Positions 33,630-44,807 are shown, numbered from the stretch's first letter. The stretch is 64,000 bases of DNA from Athripsodes cinereus (GCA_947579605.1 OX388305.1:21713542-21777541); one strand, 5' to 3'. Translations and numbers: made by a program. The notes: generated from the sequence alone by a model not told the origin.

Positions 33630-34300
33630 GTACCTAAAGCTCTAGCTACATGGTCTGCAGTTTTACTACCCCTGATTAGACCATCCAAGAAGACTGTGTA
33701 TGAGTATGTCCCATGAGAATACACTCAGAGCTATAGTTTGTACTTTGTACTCACAATAAATCCTTCAAACAACGTATACTACTACTTAAACTACGTGTCA
33801 TGATGTATGTATAAATAAATTATAATTAGGTGTAAATATACAAACAACATAAATGTGCATAATACTTTAGAGTGTAGGTACATACGAACAAGTAAATAAT
33901 ATTAACGTTAGTAATTAACGATGAATAAGATTCAAAAACAAGCGGTCGAAACACTGTAATAATTTGGAAATTCTAAGTAATTATATAAAAAAAATTGGAT
34001 GTGTAACTGTATTGTAGTTGATAATATTCGTATAAAAAAATGGAAACGAAAGAAAGATATATAGGTATAATGGATGTCGAGCTTGTTGCTGACCTATCCG
34101 ATGGATTTTGAAACCCAAGAAATGTAAAATAAAATTCTTCACAATATTGAAGATTTTATAAGTTATTTATTTTTTATTTAATAAATGCTTTACATAAACC
34201 CTTTTTAAATCCAAAAGTAACCTATTTCTATCTCTGATAGTTTAATTAATGCCCTTTCTTTAAAATTATGTCAACTGATATTATCACATGCCAATACTAC
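33630..34300. other. AT-rich spacer, no gene seen
   Basis: No recognisable content. Confidence 0.5.
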
Positions 34301-34302
34301 TA

Positions 34303-34502
34303 TACCATCACGGTATATATCATAAGTGAGGTTACCAGCACACTAGCTGCACGTGACAAACATACAAATCATCCAATCCGTGCCAAAAAAATAAAGACAT
34401 TCAGGATGGGTGGCAATCGGATTTGAACACCTTTATCTTGCACAGAACACTCAAAAAATTAAAAAAGTGGGAGACCAATATTAATTGTCAAGTGCACCAC
34501 GG
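34303..34502 (-). mobile_element. SINE1 copy with intact B-box-like motif
   Basis: ACCATCACGGTATATATCAT, then GACATTCAGGATGGGTGGCA and AAGTGGGAGACCAATATTAA give tail, middle and head of SINE1. In this copy the ~30-bp AAGACATTTTACATC ... CGCTGATGAG block is absent, and the minus strand reads GTGTTCAAATCCGATTGCCA, a good pol III B box (GTTCAAATCC). The subfamily without that block may be the ancestral tRNA-like form. Confidence 0.82.
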
Positions 34503-34509
34503 AACTTAT

Positions 34510-35130
34510 ATTTCTGAGGACAAATAAATGAACATAGACTCCATTTGCTTAGTTTTAAATATAAACTGTGGTATCAATGAATAAATAAAATAAAAACTAA
34601 GCCGCGAATGTTAAATTTTTATAACCAAATGTCATTAAGTGTCCAGGAAAGAAAATTAACAATGAGGTAAGTATGTAATAAAATCACATTACGAAATTCG
34701 GTCACACATTTGGGTAAAAAAAAGCTTACAAAGTACATAAAGGGCTTTTTTATTTGTTTTACAATGTACAATCAAAAAAGGCCAATAATTATGACGCTTT
34801 AAATGAATAAAAAATATAATAATTGTGATTATAATAATCGCAGTGACGCAATTTCACATCATGCGTAGATATTCCAATGTTCATAACAAATCTTGTAAAA
34901 GAAATATAATATGTTGAATTTTAATAATCGTTTATAATCCTATCTACATTATTTATTCATATTATTAAAAAGGTATTTCGTTTTCAATTTTAATAGTACT
35001 ATACATACTTGAGGTGACAGCTAGAACAACGACAAAGAGACTCTTGATATTTTTTGGAAGAAAGCAGAAATGTATTTTTCTTTACGTGAATCTACATACC
35101 TAATATATAATTATTATATACCTATACAGG
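34510..35130. other. AT-rich spacer
   Basis: No gene seen. GAG|GTAAGTATG at 34,670 is a strong donor sequence next to a 22-codon open stretch, but no convincing acceptor precedes it. Confidence 0.4.
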
Positions 35131-35137
35131 TAGGTAC

Positions 35138-35415
35138 CGTCACGTCTTGTACCGGGTATTCCTTGTATACCTACTCATCAATCAATTCCTCTTCATTCCT
35201 TCAATTTGTCGTACATGAACACCAATTTCTCCTACTCAACACGCGGTTGTCCTTGAGAATTTGATCCATGTAGTTGTCACATACTTTTTGGATGTAGTTA
35301 CGTACTTTCACAAACTTCCTCTATTAGATAGATACACTCTCTTCATTATCCTTTCAACGTACATTCACTTTCCATGTGCAATTATTCTCAACTTATTTAC
35401 ACACATTCTATCCAT
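35138..35415 (-). mobile_element. Old RTE-A fragment
   Basis: GTCACGTCTTGTACCGGGTA, then TTGTCCTTGAGAATTTGATC and TATTTACACACATTCTATCC keep the RTE-A order with many changes. It is the most diverged RTE-A piece in the window. Confidence 0.7.
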
Positions 35416-35419
35416 TTAC

Positions 35420-36000
35420 GAATCTTTGCATGTAAATCTCAAAATCCCATTTTTGGATTATAGTCCCTTGTTCTAGGTGCAGAGTCAATTATATAAGTAC
35501 ATCAAACAACAATGCTAAAATGTTTCTAGAAAAAATATGTATTATACAATCGCGCGTTTGTGAAATTCCCACTGTTATTTTAGTACAAAACATTTTCAAT
35601 TTAATCCCTCGGCATTCACCTGTAATCCTTTCGATTTAAATACCATAACAACAATACGGTAAACATCAGGATTAGAATATAATATATGTAAATAAAACGG
35701 ATATAAATAATTTTTCTTTCGTTTGAAAATAAACGTGTACCTACATAGATGTAAGAAAACATTAAAAAGCATACTAAAGCAACGGAGTTTTAATACTTTG
35801 TATTTGTATAGTATTTTAATCTCTGTTAAAATAATTGAAAACATATTTGACTAATTATTATTAATTAATAATATTAATAATTAATACGGTATTGTATATT
35901 ATATTAGTTGGAAAAGGTGTTTTCACAGAGCATATTATATGTAATATCGTTTTTGGGTACTCTACGTACAGTAGCCTAGAAAAAGACTTTTAAGTCGGTC
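35420..36000. other. AT-rich spacer, no gene seen
   Basis: No recognisable content. Confidence 0.5.
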
Positions 36001-36014
36001 TTGAAAAAAGTGTT

Positions 36015-36120
36015 GGATTCTGCCCGACGTTTAGTGCAAGATTTAGCCTGACATCAGCTGGGACGTAGAAGGGCGGTGGCAGGCTTCGGCGGCGCGAATA
36101 TCGTGGACGCAGAAACAACG
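36015..36120 (+). other. GC-rich block of unknown origin
   Basis: GAAGGGCGGTGGCAGGCTTC, then GGCGGCGCGAATATCGTGGA stand out sharply from the surrounding AT-rich DNA. One plus frame reads DSARRLVQDLA, stop, HQLGRRRAVAGFGGANIVDA, stop. It looks like decayed coding DNA, possibly part of the same dead LINE as the fragment at 36.5 kb, but the family is not recognised. Confidence 0.35.
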
Positions 36121-36469
36121 TGAACGACGAAACAAATAGTCTTAAACGTAAGCTTTCAAGTATTCAGGTTAAAAGTAAATGACAATCTTTACTCAATTAA
36201 CAATTTGAGTTTGATCAAATAGACGACATTCCTCAATACTTATTTAAAGTAAATAAACGTTAGTAATGTGTTTCAAACGTTGTCGTACATGGGATTCTTC
36301 TTCTGATTTCGAAAGCATTGTGACCTATTGTTTTCGGAGTCTGCTCCTGGGAGGTGGATGCCCAACTATCTCTTCACCGTTTGTTTGGGTGGTTTTGCTG
36401 GGGGTATGCTTGCTGCTATGCACAAGTCTACTGCTACCATCATCATTCGATCCGGACTCGCTCTCCCCA

Positions 36470-36702
36470 CATGATCCTCACTCTCCTCCAAAATTGTCTT
36501 CTTGCTCTTCCCCATCATACAACATCTACGACATTACAGATTCTTTTTACTTCCGAGTTTCTTACTCTGTCAAGTATTACACCTGCGATGGGTAGTAGAG
36601 TCTTTATCTCAGTGGTTCAAAGAAAGCGTTTTGTTCTAGTGGTGTCAGCTCGTGTTTCTATGCCGTTTGTGATGATCGGTCTCACGCAGGTCCTATAAAT
36701 CC
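36470..36702 (-). mobile_element. Decayed LINE reverse transcriptase C-terminus
   Basis: The minus strand reads YRTCVRPIITNGIETRADTT, then RTKRFL, a stop, TTEIKTLLPIAGVILDRVRN and SEVKRICNVVDVV. The Y-G-I/x-E-T-R-A-D ... R-T-K-R ... T-E-I/M-K ... L-D-R-V-R-N ... I-x-x-V pattern is the thumb/C-terminal region of insect endonuclease-reverse transcriptase LINEs. At least two stops show that it is dead. Plus-strand frames of 109 and 114 codons over this interval are antisense shadows. It is a different family from RTE-A. Confidence 0.75.
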
Positions 36703-36709
36703 TTACCTT

Positions 36710-37450
36710 ACAATCTTTGTAATTAATGTGTGTGATTTCTATGTACGATTCATGTAAGCAAAATTACATTGATTTACAAAAAAGGCAGAGTTGAATCAAT
36801 ATAGTAATGTTATAATAATATAAGTCACTGTAATCTATCTATTGTAAATTCATGAATATTAATTAGGTTGATTATAATATTTACTATACAATCATAGAAC
36901 AATTACGACACTATATTATGTACCTACTTAGTAGAATAATTGTAGCGTGTAGTAGATGAAGGTTTATTCTGTTTGAAGTCAACTCCAATCATTGGCTTTT
37001 GCCATACATGATTACACTCAAATATTACGCTTCACAGTACATATTATACTGATAAGACGATACAATGGGTACAACGTAGTTAACAAGAACCTTGTAATCG
37101 TTAAGTTAGGTTGGTAATGAAACAGGGAACAAGACACCCTCACAAGAAGAACATTTCAAGCAATAATTGTATTATGTAATCATGTAATCTAATATAATAC
37201 TATAATAGAAACAAAAAGATGAGACGACAAGATAATAAGTAGGTAATACTGGACTTTATACAGAGAATTGAATTGAAAAGTTGTCAAAATATCGTGTGTG
37301 GATAGCAAAGCATAAGAAACTATCTTGAGATATTAAACCAAAAAATAAAACAATTATTTAAATATACTGAAAATATCATCATCAATTTGCAAAAGACTTG
37401 AACTTTATTTTACAAAATACAATGATATCCGGACGTTAATATTTTGATTT
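36710..37450. other. AT-rich spacer, no gene seen
   Basis: No recognisable content. Confidence 0.5.
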
Positions 37451-37454
37451 ACAC

Positions 37455-37632
37455 AGAGGTAGCTAGCAGATCAGCTGCATGCAATAAATATGCAAGCTGT
37501 ATCCTTCACAATAAAAAAAAACCTTCACAATAAAATTAGAGCTCAAGATGGGTAGCAAACATCACCTATCTTTTACAGGACACTTCAAACTTACAAAAAG
37601 AGTGGGGGATCAATTCTTAGCCGGTGCTTCAA
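37455..37632 (-). mobile_element. SINE1 copy, tail end missing
   Basis: GGTAGCTAGCAGATCAGCTG, then CATGCAATAAATATGCAAGC and AAAAGAGTGGGGGATCAATT follow SINE1, ending GCCGGTGCTTCAAG. It contains a local duplication of CCTTCACAATAAAA (37,502-37,535) and lacks the CACGGCATATCCC tail start. Confidence 0.8.
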
Positions 37633-37639
37633 GAAATAG

Positions 37640-37850
37640 AAATAATCTTGTAGGTAATCTGCATTAAAATTTACCCAAAATAAACGAAACTTCTCTTAAT
37701 TTTTATTCTATACTAAAATAATATAAACATTTATGATTCTTAGTCTTTTTATTCGTGGGAAACTCGGTTAATGATAATGCCTCATAATAAGGATTATCAA
37801 ATTTCTTTTATTTCAAGTTATCAAATTTCAAATTAACAAATTTGACTTTT
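37640..37850. other. Short AT-rich spacer
   Basis: Nothing recognised. Confidence 0.5.
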
Positions 37851-38270
37851 AATCTATATCTATCTATCTATCTATACCCTCACGCCGTGTCCCAGGAGGG
37901 GTAGGCAGAGAGAACGGAACGCCATATAGATCTATCCTTACACACTTCTTTCGCTTCCTCCACATTCATCCAGTTTCTCATACATGTTCGCCGATTTCTC
38001 TCACTCAACACGCGACCGTCCTTAAGGATTTGATCCACGTGCTCAAGCCACGTGGTTCTTGGCCGTCCGCGCTTTCTCACACCTCCTCTTTCAGACAATT
38101 ACATCCTCTTTGTCATTCTTTCATCTTGCATTCGCTCAACATGTCCAAACCATCGTAACTTATTTACACGCATTCTATCCACAACACTCTTCTCGCATCC
38201 ACTCATTCTCTTAATATCCTCATTCTTCACTCTATCCCGCAAAGTTTTACTTACCATTCTTCTTAGTCTA
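37851..38270 (-). mobile_element. RTE-A 3' fragment with (ATCT)n tail
   Basis: A (TATC)n tail precedes CCCTCACGCCGTGTCCCAGG on the plus strand. The minus strand carries RGRPRTTWLEHVDQILKDGR and NKLRWFGHVERMQDERMTKR in two overlapping frames (72 and 70 codons) separated by a frameshift. It is 5'-truncated near 38,270. Confidence 0.9.
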
Positions 38271-40985
38271 TTAAAATAGAAAATAATTTTATAAACCAGC
38301 TTTAATTTCAAAGCAGTGTATGTTCAAAGTCCTGCTTGTAATTTTCCCATTAATAAATTATTGGGTTTCTACGAAGAAGGCGTATCGATATGATACAAGT
38401 AAATAAGGTTTTATACATAAAACCTTTTCCACAAGCTTATAATTGCGGAACAAACCATAACATCATCAGACTTAATTCAACTTTAGAAAGGGTACTTTTT
38501 TATCAACCCACATACTAAATAATGTAAGGGTTTTTTTATGAATTGAAGCAAACTTGTTATAGAACTACTCTCCTTAAATTAACCCTTTTAATGGTTCTAG
38601 TGATGAAATTCAGGAAATGAAAATAAGAAATAAATTTTTACTTAGTTTTGATTTTTTTGTGTAAGTTGAATCATAATCGAGGAAATATATGACATATCTT
38701 GTCAATATAGAAACTACGCAACTACGCCAAGTGCATCAAATGTAATGTTATGGAAAAATGGATACAAAAGACACATTTAAGGACAGGTTTATTTCTTATT
38801 CACTGTGTACCTCGCAAAATATTTAGGAAAGAAAAATACGTAGACAAAAAGAGACTACGGCATATAAGTCTCGTTGCATGAAAACGACATTTACTTTATA
38901 ATAGTATTTAATGTATAATAAATGAGAAAAAGATAATTTTGTAGAAGGCGACAGACAATAGTTTCATTAGTAACAGTATTAATAGTAATACTTACTAAGT
39001 AGTTATACTAGTAGTAGTAATAATCAAGAATTATAACATGTGACGGGAGAAATGAGACGAGAAATTGAAAGTTCAAATGGATTCTAAGAAAGAACATAGT
39101 ACAGTTACTACTTAATATTAAATACAAAAATAGGATGTAGGCAACGTGTTGTTCTATAATAACATGAAATAAAGAATATGATATATTATTATGTTATCTG
39201 CAATAGTTAACTGCTTTCGTGCAACGATGCAATACTTTACGAATATTACGAAAAATAAATTATGAGTTATTTTCTAAAACAAATTTTCAGAATAAATATT
39301 GACCTACATTCAATCCACATTGAAAAAAACGCTTGACTTTTGAGTCACACAGGTCATCATAGAGGTAAAAATCCAAGAGAAAGGGAAACTTTCTTTATTA
39401 CACGGTTTTTAGTATAAATGTCCAAAAATAAAACATTCATACCTTACACACACCACAGTAAGATCTCTCAAAAGCAAAGTAGCCAGCGCACTAACATATT
39501 ATGCATGTAATAAAGAAATATATAACTGTATAACCCTCATATCATAACCAAATTAATATACCTAATAACTATAACGAAATTAGTAGGATTTGGGTTTCGG
39601 CGTGGATAAATTTAAGCACATCTAATCAAGAATACGCCAAATGGCAACTGTTGAGATTTTGTTCTCAAGTCCTTAAGAAGGTTACAGAATCCAACTAATT
39701 TTCCGAATTTTAAAGTTATCATTTATTCTTAGTAAGACATCCGAGATGGATTAGAAAGGGTAGTTTAAAGATTTTCTAGAACATCTTGAAGATAAAAAAA
39801 GGTAGATACCTCTTATTTTCATTCGGAACACGTTATAAATTAGATATGATTACCTAAGTATACATTTTGTCATATTAATAATATGTATATTGTACATCAT
39901 TGTTCATCGACATAAAATCAATCTCGCTACAAACACGGTTTACCAACATACCGTATTGAACGATACTGGTTCAACGGGCTGTGGCGGAGAAACAAACCAT
40001 GATTAATTTATGTTGAGATAAAATAACGTTCACCCCTTTTCTCTCAAACGCTCCTTCCAAAATTTTGAGTCGCGACTGAAGAATAGAAAACAAAAATGTA
40101 CAGAGTTCTAACATTTTATATGAAAAGGTTGCTCAATATTGTTCGTAAACCATTGAAAAAGATATTATAGATGACCTTATTCCCACACGGTCGATTATTT
40201 TTAAATATTTTTTTATTTTCTTTTTTTAAAATATACATAACGGACATTTTTTTTTTAAATTTAAGTTTTATATAAATCAAACCAAATTTAATTGGTTTTG
40301 TGTACATATGGTGAGAAATACCCCAACAGCATGTCAAAAGAGCAGTTTGTGTGAAGTTGGCATTTTTTTAATAATTATCTGTTTCTATTTGATGTTGAAT
40401 ATCTGAGCAAAACCGAGAATCTAGCTAAACAGAAATATTTCAGAAAATATCACAACATTTTGAATACATTAAAATATTTAATTGCTACACCCACTAATCA
40501 TTTACTGCGTGAGCAATATTGGAATGCTCGATTTTCACATTCATAGAATGTAAAAGTCAGACTTCAAACATTTTTTTAACATTTCAGAAACATTGTGCTG
40601 TATTGCAGCAGTACTAAACTCAATAGAAACAAACATTTAAGTAGTATGTGTGTCAAGGGAAATAATAATAATATACATCAAGTTGTACCGTAACCCGTTG
40701 CCTTTGCCCTTTCCATGTGTTATGTTATGTTAGATACGTATCGACCATTAACGATTCATCCATATTGTATGTAAATAAGGATCTTTAGGTCTTCTAATAA
40801 TTCACGCATTGAGAAATAAATTATTATCGTTGTTCAAATACGTAACGTTAAATTTTATTGAAAAGTGAAGCAATAAAACCAACGATTTACCTAAAAAGGT
40901 TTTAGTACATTAATTTTATTTAACACGATTTTAGTAATGTTAAAATTGTATTCCTTTTTACTTAATCAATAACTGATTATATATA
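38271..40985. other. 2.7 kb AT-rich spacer
   Basis: No gene seen. GTAGCCAGCGCACTAACATA at about 39,480 and ATTATGCATGTAATAAAG may be a heavily decayed SINE1 trace. CCTTTTTAG|GTAAAT on the minus strand at 40,891/40,890 is a weaker acceptor-donor junction. Confidence 0.4.
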
Positions 40986-40999
40986 ATGAGTTACAATCC

Positions 41000-41092
41000 A
41001 TTGGATTGGTCTGCAACGAGTTTGGTTTTTCTTCTCCATTCGTCTATATTCTCAGCCAGTCTTTTTAGCTCTACGTATGAGCCACAGTTCAT
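41000..41092 (-). mobile_element. LINE C-terminal scrap
   Basis: The minus strand reads SYVELKRLAENIDEWRRKTK, then LVADQSNGL. The D-E-W-R-R-K-T-K-L-x-A-D ending is typical of LINE polyprotein C-termini. A diverged relative is at 10,100-10,165. Confidence 0.7.
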
Positions 41093-41183
41093 GTCTCTCT
41101 CTGATTAAGCGATAACTGATTAAGCGATAGAAATTTAGAAGACAAATTGTGGGTTAACAAATTTTTTTTTCTTTTGACTTCAG

Positions 41184-41250
41184 GGCTTGTTCATACAAGA
41201 CGATCGTGCGAAAGACCAGCAGGCATTCCATTGTAGTTGAGGTCTTCCAG
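41184..41250 (+). CDS. Candidate internal exon of an unknown host gene
   Basis: A long pyrimidine tract with TTTTTTTCTTTTGACTTCAG (ending 41,183) is a strong acceptor, and TCTTCCAG|GTGAGTG at 41,250/41,251 is a near-perfect donor. The 67 nt between them are close to 50% GC against about 30% around them, as expected for coding DNA. Only the frame starting at the second base is fully open (22 codons, beginning ACSYKTIVRKTSRHSIVVEV). The other frames hit TGA or TAG near the 3' end. The exon would enter after the second base of a codon and leave at a codon boundary. It lies between a LINE scrap and an RTE-A insertion and matches neither, so it is not an obvious repeat. No protein family is recognised. 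It could be an alternative or relic exon. Confidence 0.42.
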
Positions 41251-41735
41251 GTGAGTGTCATTGAAATTTTCTGTTTGAACAAGACTCCAACTATAGAAAG
41301 TTCATCGAAAAACCCATAATAAAAGAATCTGAAACAAATGACACTAAGAAAGTCAATTATTTTTTTCTCTTTAAGTATCCATTAGTTTACTCAATTGCGT
41401 AATAAAATAAAAGGACGACAACACAATTTTGTGTTATTGAGCTCATCAGAAATAAAACAATATGTAAATGAAATCTTCGTTAAATTAAGGACTAGGGAGG
41501 ATTCGAAAAGAAATAATAATGGATGAGACATAAACGTGTTAAATAAATCACAAGATTGTTGAGAAAACAACAGGAATAATGGTACCTAGTAGGCAAGACA
41601 TTAAAAAATGTCGCAATGTCGTTTCTTTCCCGTTAATTTGCAAAAAATACAATTCAAAAAATTACAACACAGAAATTAAGGAAACAGACATGAAATTAAA
41701 TAATTATTCTGTACAAGTATATATTTCTCATAAGT

Positions 41736-42799
41736 ACTACTATACCCTCACGCCGTGTCCCAAGTGGGGTAGGCAGAGAGAACGGAACGCCAAACAGATC
41801 TATCTTTACACACTTCCTTCGCTTCCTCCACATTCATACAGTTCCTCATACACGCACGTCGGTTCCTCTTACTCAACACGCGGCCGTCCTTGAGAATTTG
41901 ATCCACGTGATCAAGCCACGTGGTTCTCGGACGCCCGCGTTTCTTCACACCCTTTCTTTCAGATAAGTATATCCTCTTTGTCATTCTTTCCTCTTTCATT
42001 CGTTCCACATGACCAAACCATCTCAATTTATTTACACGCATTCTGTCCACAACAGTCTTCTTGCATCCGCTCATTCTTCTAATATCCTCATTCTTCACTC
42101 TATCACGCAGCGTTTTACCAACCATTCTTCTCAACGATCGCATCTCTACTGCATTTATTCCACTTTCGTCCTTCTTCAACCACGTCCATGTCTCGCTTGC
42201 ATACGTAAGTGACGGTACCAGAATGGTATTGTGCACCAGCATTTTAGCCATGTTCGACACATTGTCATTGCTGACAATGGGTCGAAGTGCACCGTTTACT
42301 CTAGCACCGGCCACTTTCCTTCTTTCAATGTCCCTATCGCATCTTCCATCCCTCGTAAACATACCTCCCAAATATACATACTCACTTACTTGCTCCAAAC
42401 ATTCGTCACCAACTTTAATCTCGCAAATCGTTTTTTCATTCTCTCTTTCAAAAAAAAGAACTTTCGTCTTCATAACGTTCATTTTCAAACCATTCAAATT
42501 GCAACTATCATACACACACGTAACAATCTCTTGTAAGTCCCTTTCACTCTCAGCCATTAACACCAAATCATCTGCGTACATCAATGCATTCACCCGAAAC
42601 CCATTCAGCTCGACACCAACATCCATCTCTTTCACAGGTCGCATACAGTAGTCGAAGAATAGGTTGAACAGCCACGGAGACATGACACAACCTTGCTTCA
42701 CTCCTTTGGTGAGGACAAACCACTCCGAGAGAGTGTTATTTACCCTCACGCAAGCGGAGCTTCCCACGTAAAGTGAAGATATTGCGCGGATCAACCGGA
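41736..42799 (-). mobile_element. RTE-A, longest copy, 5'-truncated, 10-bp TSD
   Basis: This 1,064-bp insertion is bounded by TCTCATAAGT at 41,726-41,735 and 42,800-42,809. The 3' end reads (minus strand) TACCCCACTTGGGACACGGC, then GTGAGGGTATAGTAG. It is truncated within the reverse transcriptase coding region, so the endonuclease and front half of RT are missing. The right flank AAGTGGGGTACCCAG resembles a SINE1 tail, so the target was probably a SINE1 copy. It is the reference for all RTE-A pieces listed here. Confidence 0.9.
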
Positions 42800-42845
42800 T
42801 CTCATAAGTGGGGTACCCAGTAAAAATGACACCATGTAATAACAC
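41748..42845 (-). pseudogene. RTE-A reverse transcriptase, C-terminal part
   Basis: A 365-codon frame encodes the back half of a non-LTR reverse transcriptase. Visible RT motifs are GVKQGCVMSPWLFN (residues 48-61), the catalytic YADD (90-93), LKMNVMKTKVLFF and YVYLGGMFTRDG. The C-terminal domain carries YASETWTW, NKLRWFGHVERM and KRGRPRTTWLDHVDQIL, and the frame ends PTWDTA. The full protein would be around three times longer and would start with an endonuclease. The first ~16 residues come from the flanking SINE1-like DNA, so the listed start is not a real start. The frame has no stops or shifts, so the insertion is fairly young, but it cannot be autonomous. Clade placement as RTE-like is from motif style, not from a tree. 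Confidence 0.85.
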
Positions 42846-44035
42846 TTTGTGTCTATTCGAATCCGGATACTTAACGGAGAAATTTGGCAGGATAATTAAA
42901 TAAAAATATTTGAGTAGGTAAATATAGAGTAAATATATTCTTAAAAATAAAGGACTGAATTATCGAAAGGTATTTCATATGGCTTACAGAATATACATTT
43001 TGCGAGTATATTAAGAATGTAACACACGTTCTTACACTTAAATATTATTTTTGGTAATAAAATAAGTTTCAAGAACCTAAACCATAGTAAAGTATATATG
43101 TATAAGTCTAAATATTAGTAAAGTAATATTGAATTTATAAATACTTGAAAACTTAAAGGGGTAGGTTGCATAAATGAAATCATTCATATCAACATGATTC
43201 AATAAAGCAAAACGTTATTTGATTTGGCAAAAGATATAAATAAAAAATAGAATTACAAAAACACATGACAACATTAGTACTGAACACATACTCTAGTACA
43301 ATGGGAGAGTTTATCGCATAAGCACGATATCTTCCAACTAACCCATACATGTACACATCAACTTTTCAGGAATTAGACCATTACCAATACCACATTGTAA
43401 GCTCAGAGAAGATGTCCTGTTTATTCCGTACAAATTGATCATAAGTACATTTTTGTGAAAATTTGTTTTTGACTATAGGGAATGAAATCACAATTTTATC
43501 TAATACGTGTTTAGTTATAGCTATCCAATAAGGTAAAATACTATAGAGATAGTTTTATTAAAATCTGTAGCAAGACCATCTCAATGTTCAAAAGCAAAAA
43601 GAGTAATCATACGGTTTATTTTGCTGAATAAAGCATAAATTTTTCATCAATCGGTCATTTGTCAATCGACCAAGTTTCCAAAAGTTTAAAGGAAAAACAA
43701 ATTTCAAAATGATGACCATACTGAACGTCGCAAAAACTACCGATTCCGTAAAGTAGAAAATTAGCTGCATTCAGTGAAACATTTTATATTCCACTTTTTC
43801 CATCCTAACAAATGATTTCAGTTTTTATTCAATATTTAAGTATATTATATTAATGCTTTAATATAATCGAATTCTGTTCGATGAGAAAAACAAATACTAT
43901 ATTATACGAGTATAATAATATACACCTAGGATACCATAGGTACGATTAGCGAAGTTTAATAATAAACTTTTAGTAATAAATCACGCGACAACTTAAGTTT
44001 TCATAATGTTTTCAACATCTTCAATTCAGCAACTT
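42846..44035. other. AT-rich spacer, no gene seen
   Basis: No recognisable gene. A faint SINE1 trace borders the RTE-A insertion at 42,800-42,840. Confidence 0.5.
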
Positions 44036-44039
44036 AAAT

Positions 44040-44172
44040 AAAAAAAATGAGGTTTGCCACCTATATTGAATGTCTCATTTATTATTAGCACAAAATGATA
44101 ACTGGAATGTTTATGTTTATATCGCGTAATTATTCCACTGGATACCCCACTTGTGGTATATGTCATAATGGT
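44040..44172 (+). mobile_element. SINE1 tail half
   Basis: AAATGAGGTTTGCCACCTAT, then ATTGAATGTCTCATTTATTA and CTGGATACCCCACTTGTGGT, ATATGTCATAATGG follow SINE1 from the middle to the tail in plus orientation. The head is missing. Confidence 0.8.
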
Positions 44173-44379
44173 TTTACTTTTTTGAAGCACTTGCACGCTA
44201 CAATACATATCTTAAAACCTTAAAAAAAATATTGCTAAGTCGTGTAAAAAGTGTGGTTTGACTAATCTCAATAAGCGATATTTCAGATGAGGGCATGATA
44301 AAAGTACATAGATATAAACAGCGAGAATAATCATAAAACTTTGTGTATCTTTACGAGTTAAGTAATTCAATTACTTTAC

Positions 44380-44475
44380 CATAAAGTTTGGCCATCTCCC
44401 GCGAGATGAATACTTTTTACAATCTTATGAAAGTCTGCGAGTACATACCTGCCAAAAAAGTCTAGAAGATTACAT
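44380..44475 (-). promoter_or_regulatory. Putative recursive splice site / short exon B
   Basis: The minus strand reads CTTCTAGACTTTTTTGGCAG|GTATGTACTC, with the junction between 44,449 and 44,448. The acceptor is again fused to a donor. A second donor, TTATG|GTAAAGT, lies 69 nt further (44,380/44,379). The layout and the stretch TTTTTTnnCAGGTATGTACT plus CnC are shared with the site at 24.6 kb on the same strand, about 20 kb away. Within the 69 nt, the frame from the second base is open and begins YVLADFHKI (site A begins YVLTGYH in that frame, then a stop). It could be a recursive splice site, a duplicated short exon, or two copies of an unknown repeat end. Confidence 0.38.
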
Positions 44476-44723
44476 TGGATACAATAATAATTTGTAAATG
44501 TTTTCATTATATTTCAAATAACACTGCTATCATACTAGACATGAGCCAGCTATTTTTATTTTATTTTCTCTTCCAAGTATACAGTTTTAACGTAAAGAAT
44601 AATATAGGTACAGCAAAATCAATTATAACTAGAAAACCAGCAAAAATCATTAGATTCATACATAAATATGGCAAAATTCTTTCAGCCATTGTAAAACTAT
44701 TTAAAAAAAAAACAATCTTATAG

Positions 44724-44807
44724 TAAGCTACTTAAAGCTTGTGTCGGTATCGAACCACGGACTCCTTGTTCACAAGGCCGAGACTCTACCTCCAGGCTAC
44801 CGATGAA
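44724..44807 (-). mobile_element. SINE3 copy
   Basis: The minus strand reads CGGTAGCCTGGAGGTAGAGT, then CTTGTGAACAAGGAGTCCGT and GGTTCGATACC, a tRNA-like head with A and B boxes. ACACAAGCTTTAAGTAGCTT follows; the middle of the body seen at 50,981 is deleted. Confidence 0.8.

Noticed and set aside
34605..34672. Exon ending at GAG|GTAAGTATG
   Set aside because: It has a good donor and a short open frame but no pyrimidine tract or branch point upstream. The left edge resembles a LINE tail.
36266..36698. 109- and 114-codon plus frames with hydrophobic segments
   Set aside because: The minus strand of much of this interval encodes a decayed LINE RT tail. The plus frames overlap it in different registers and have no motif.
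42061..42651. 196-codon plus-strand frame
   Set aside because: It is the antisense shadow of the RTE-A reverse transcriptase frame on the minus strand.
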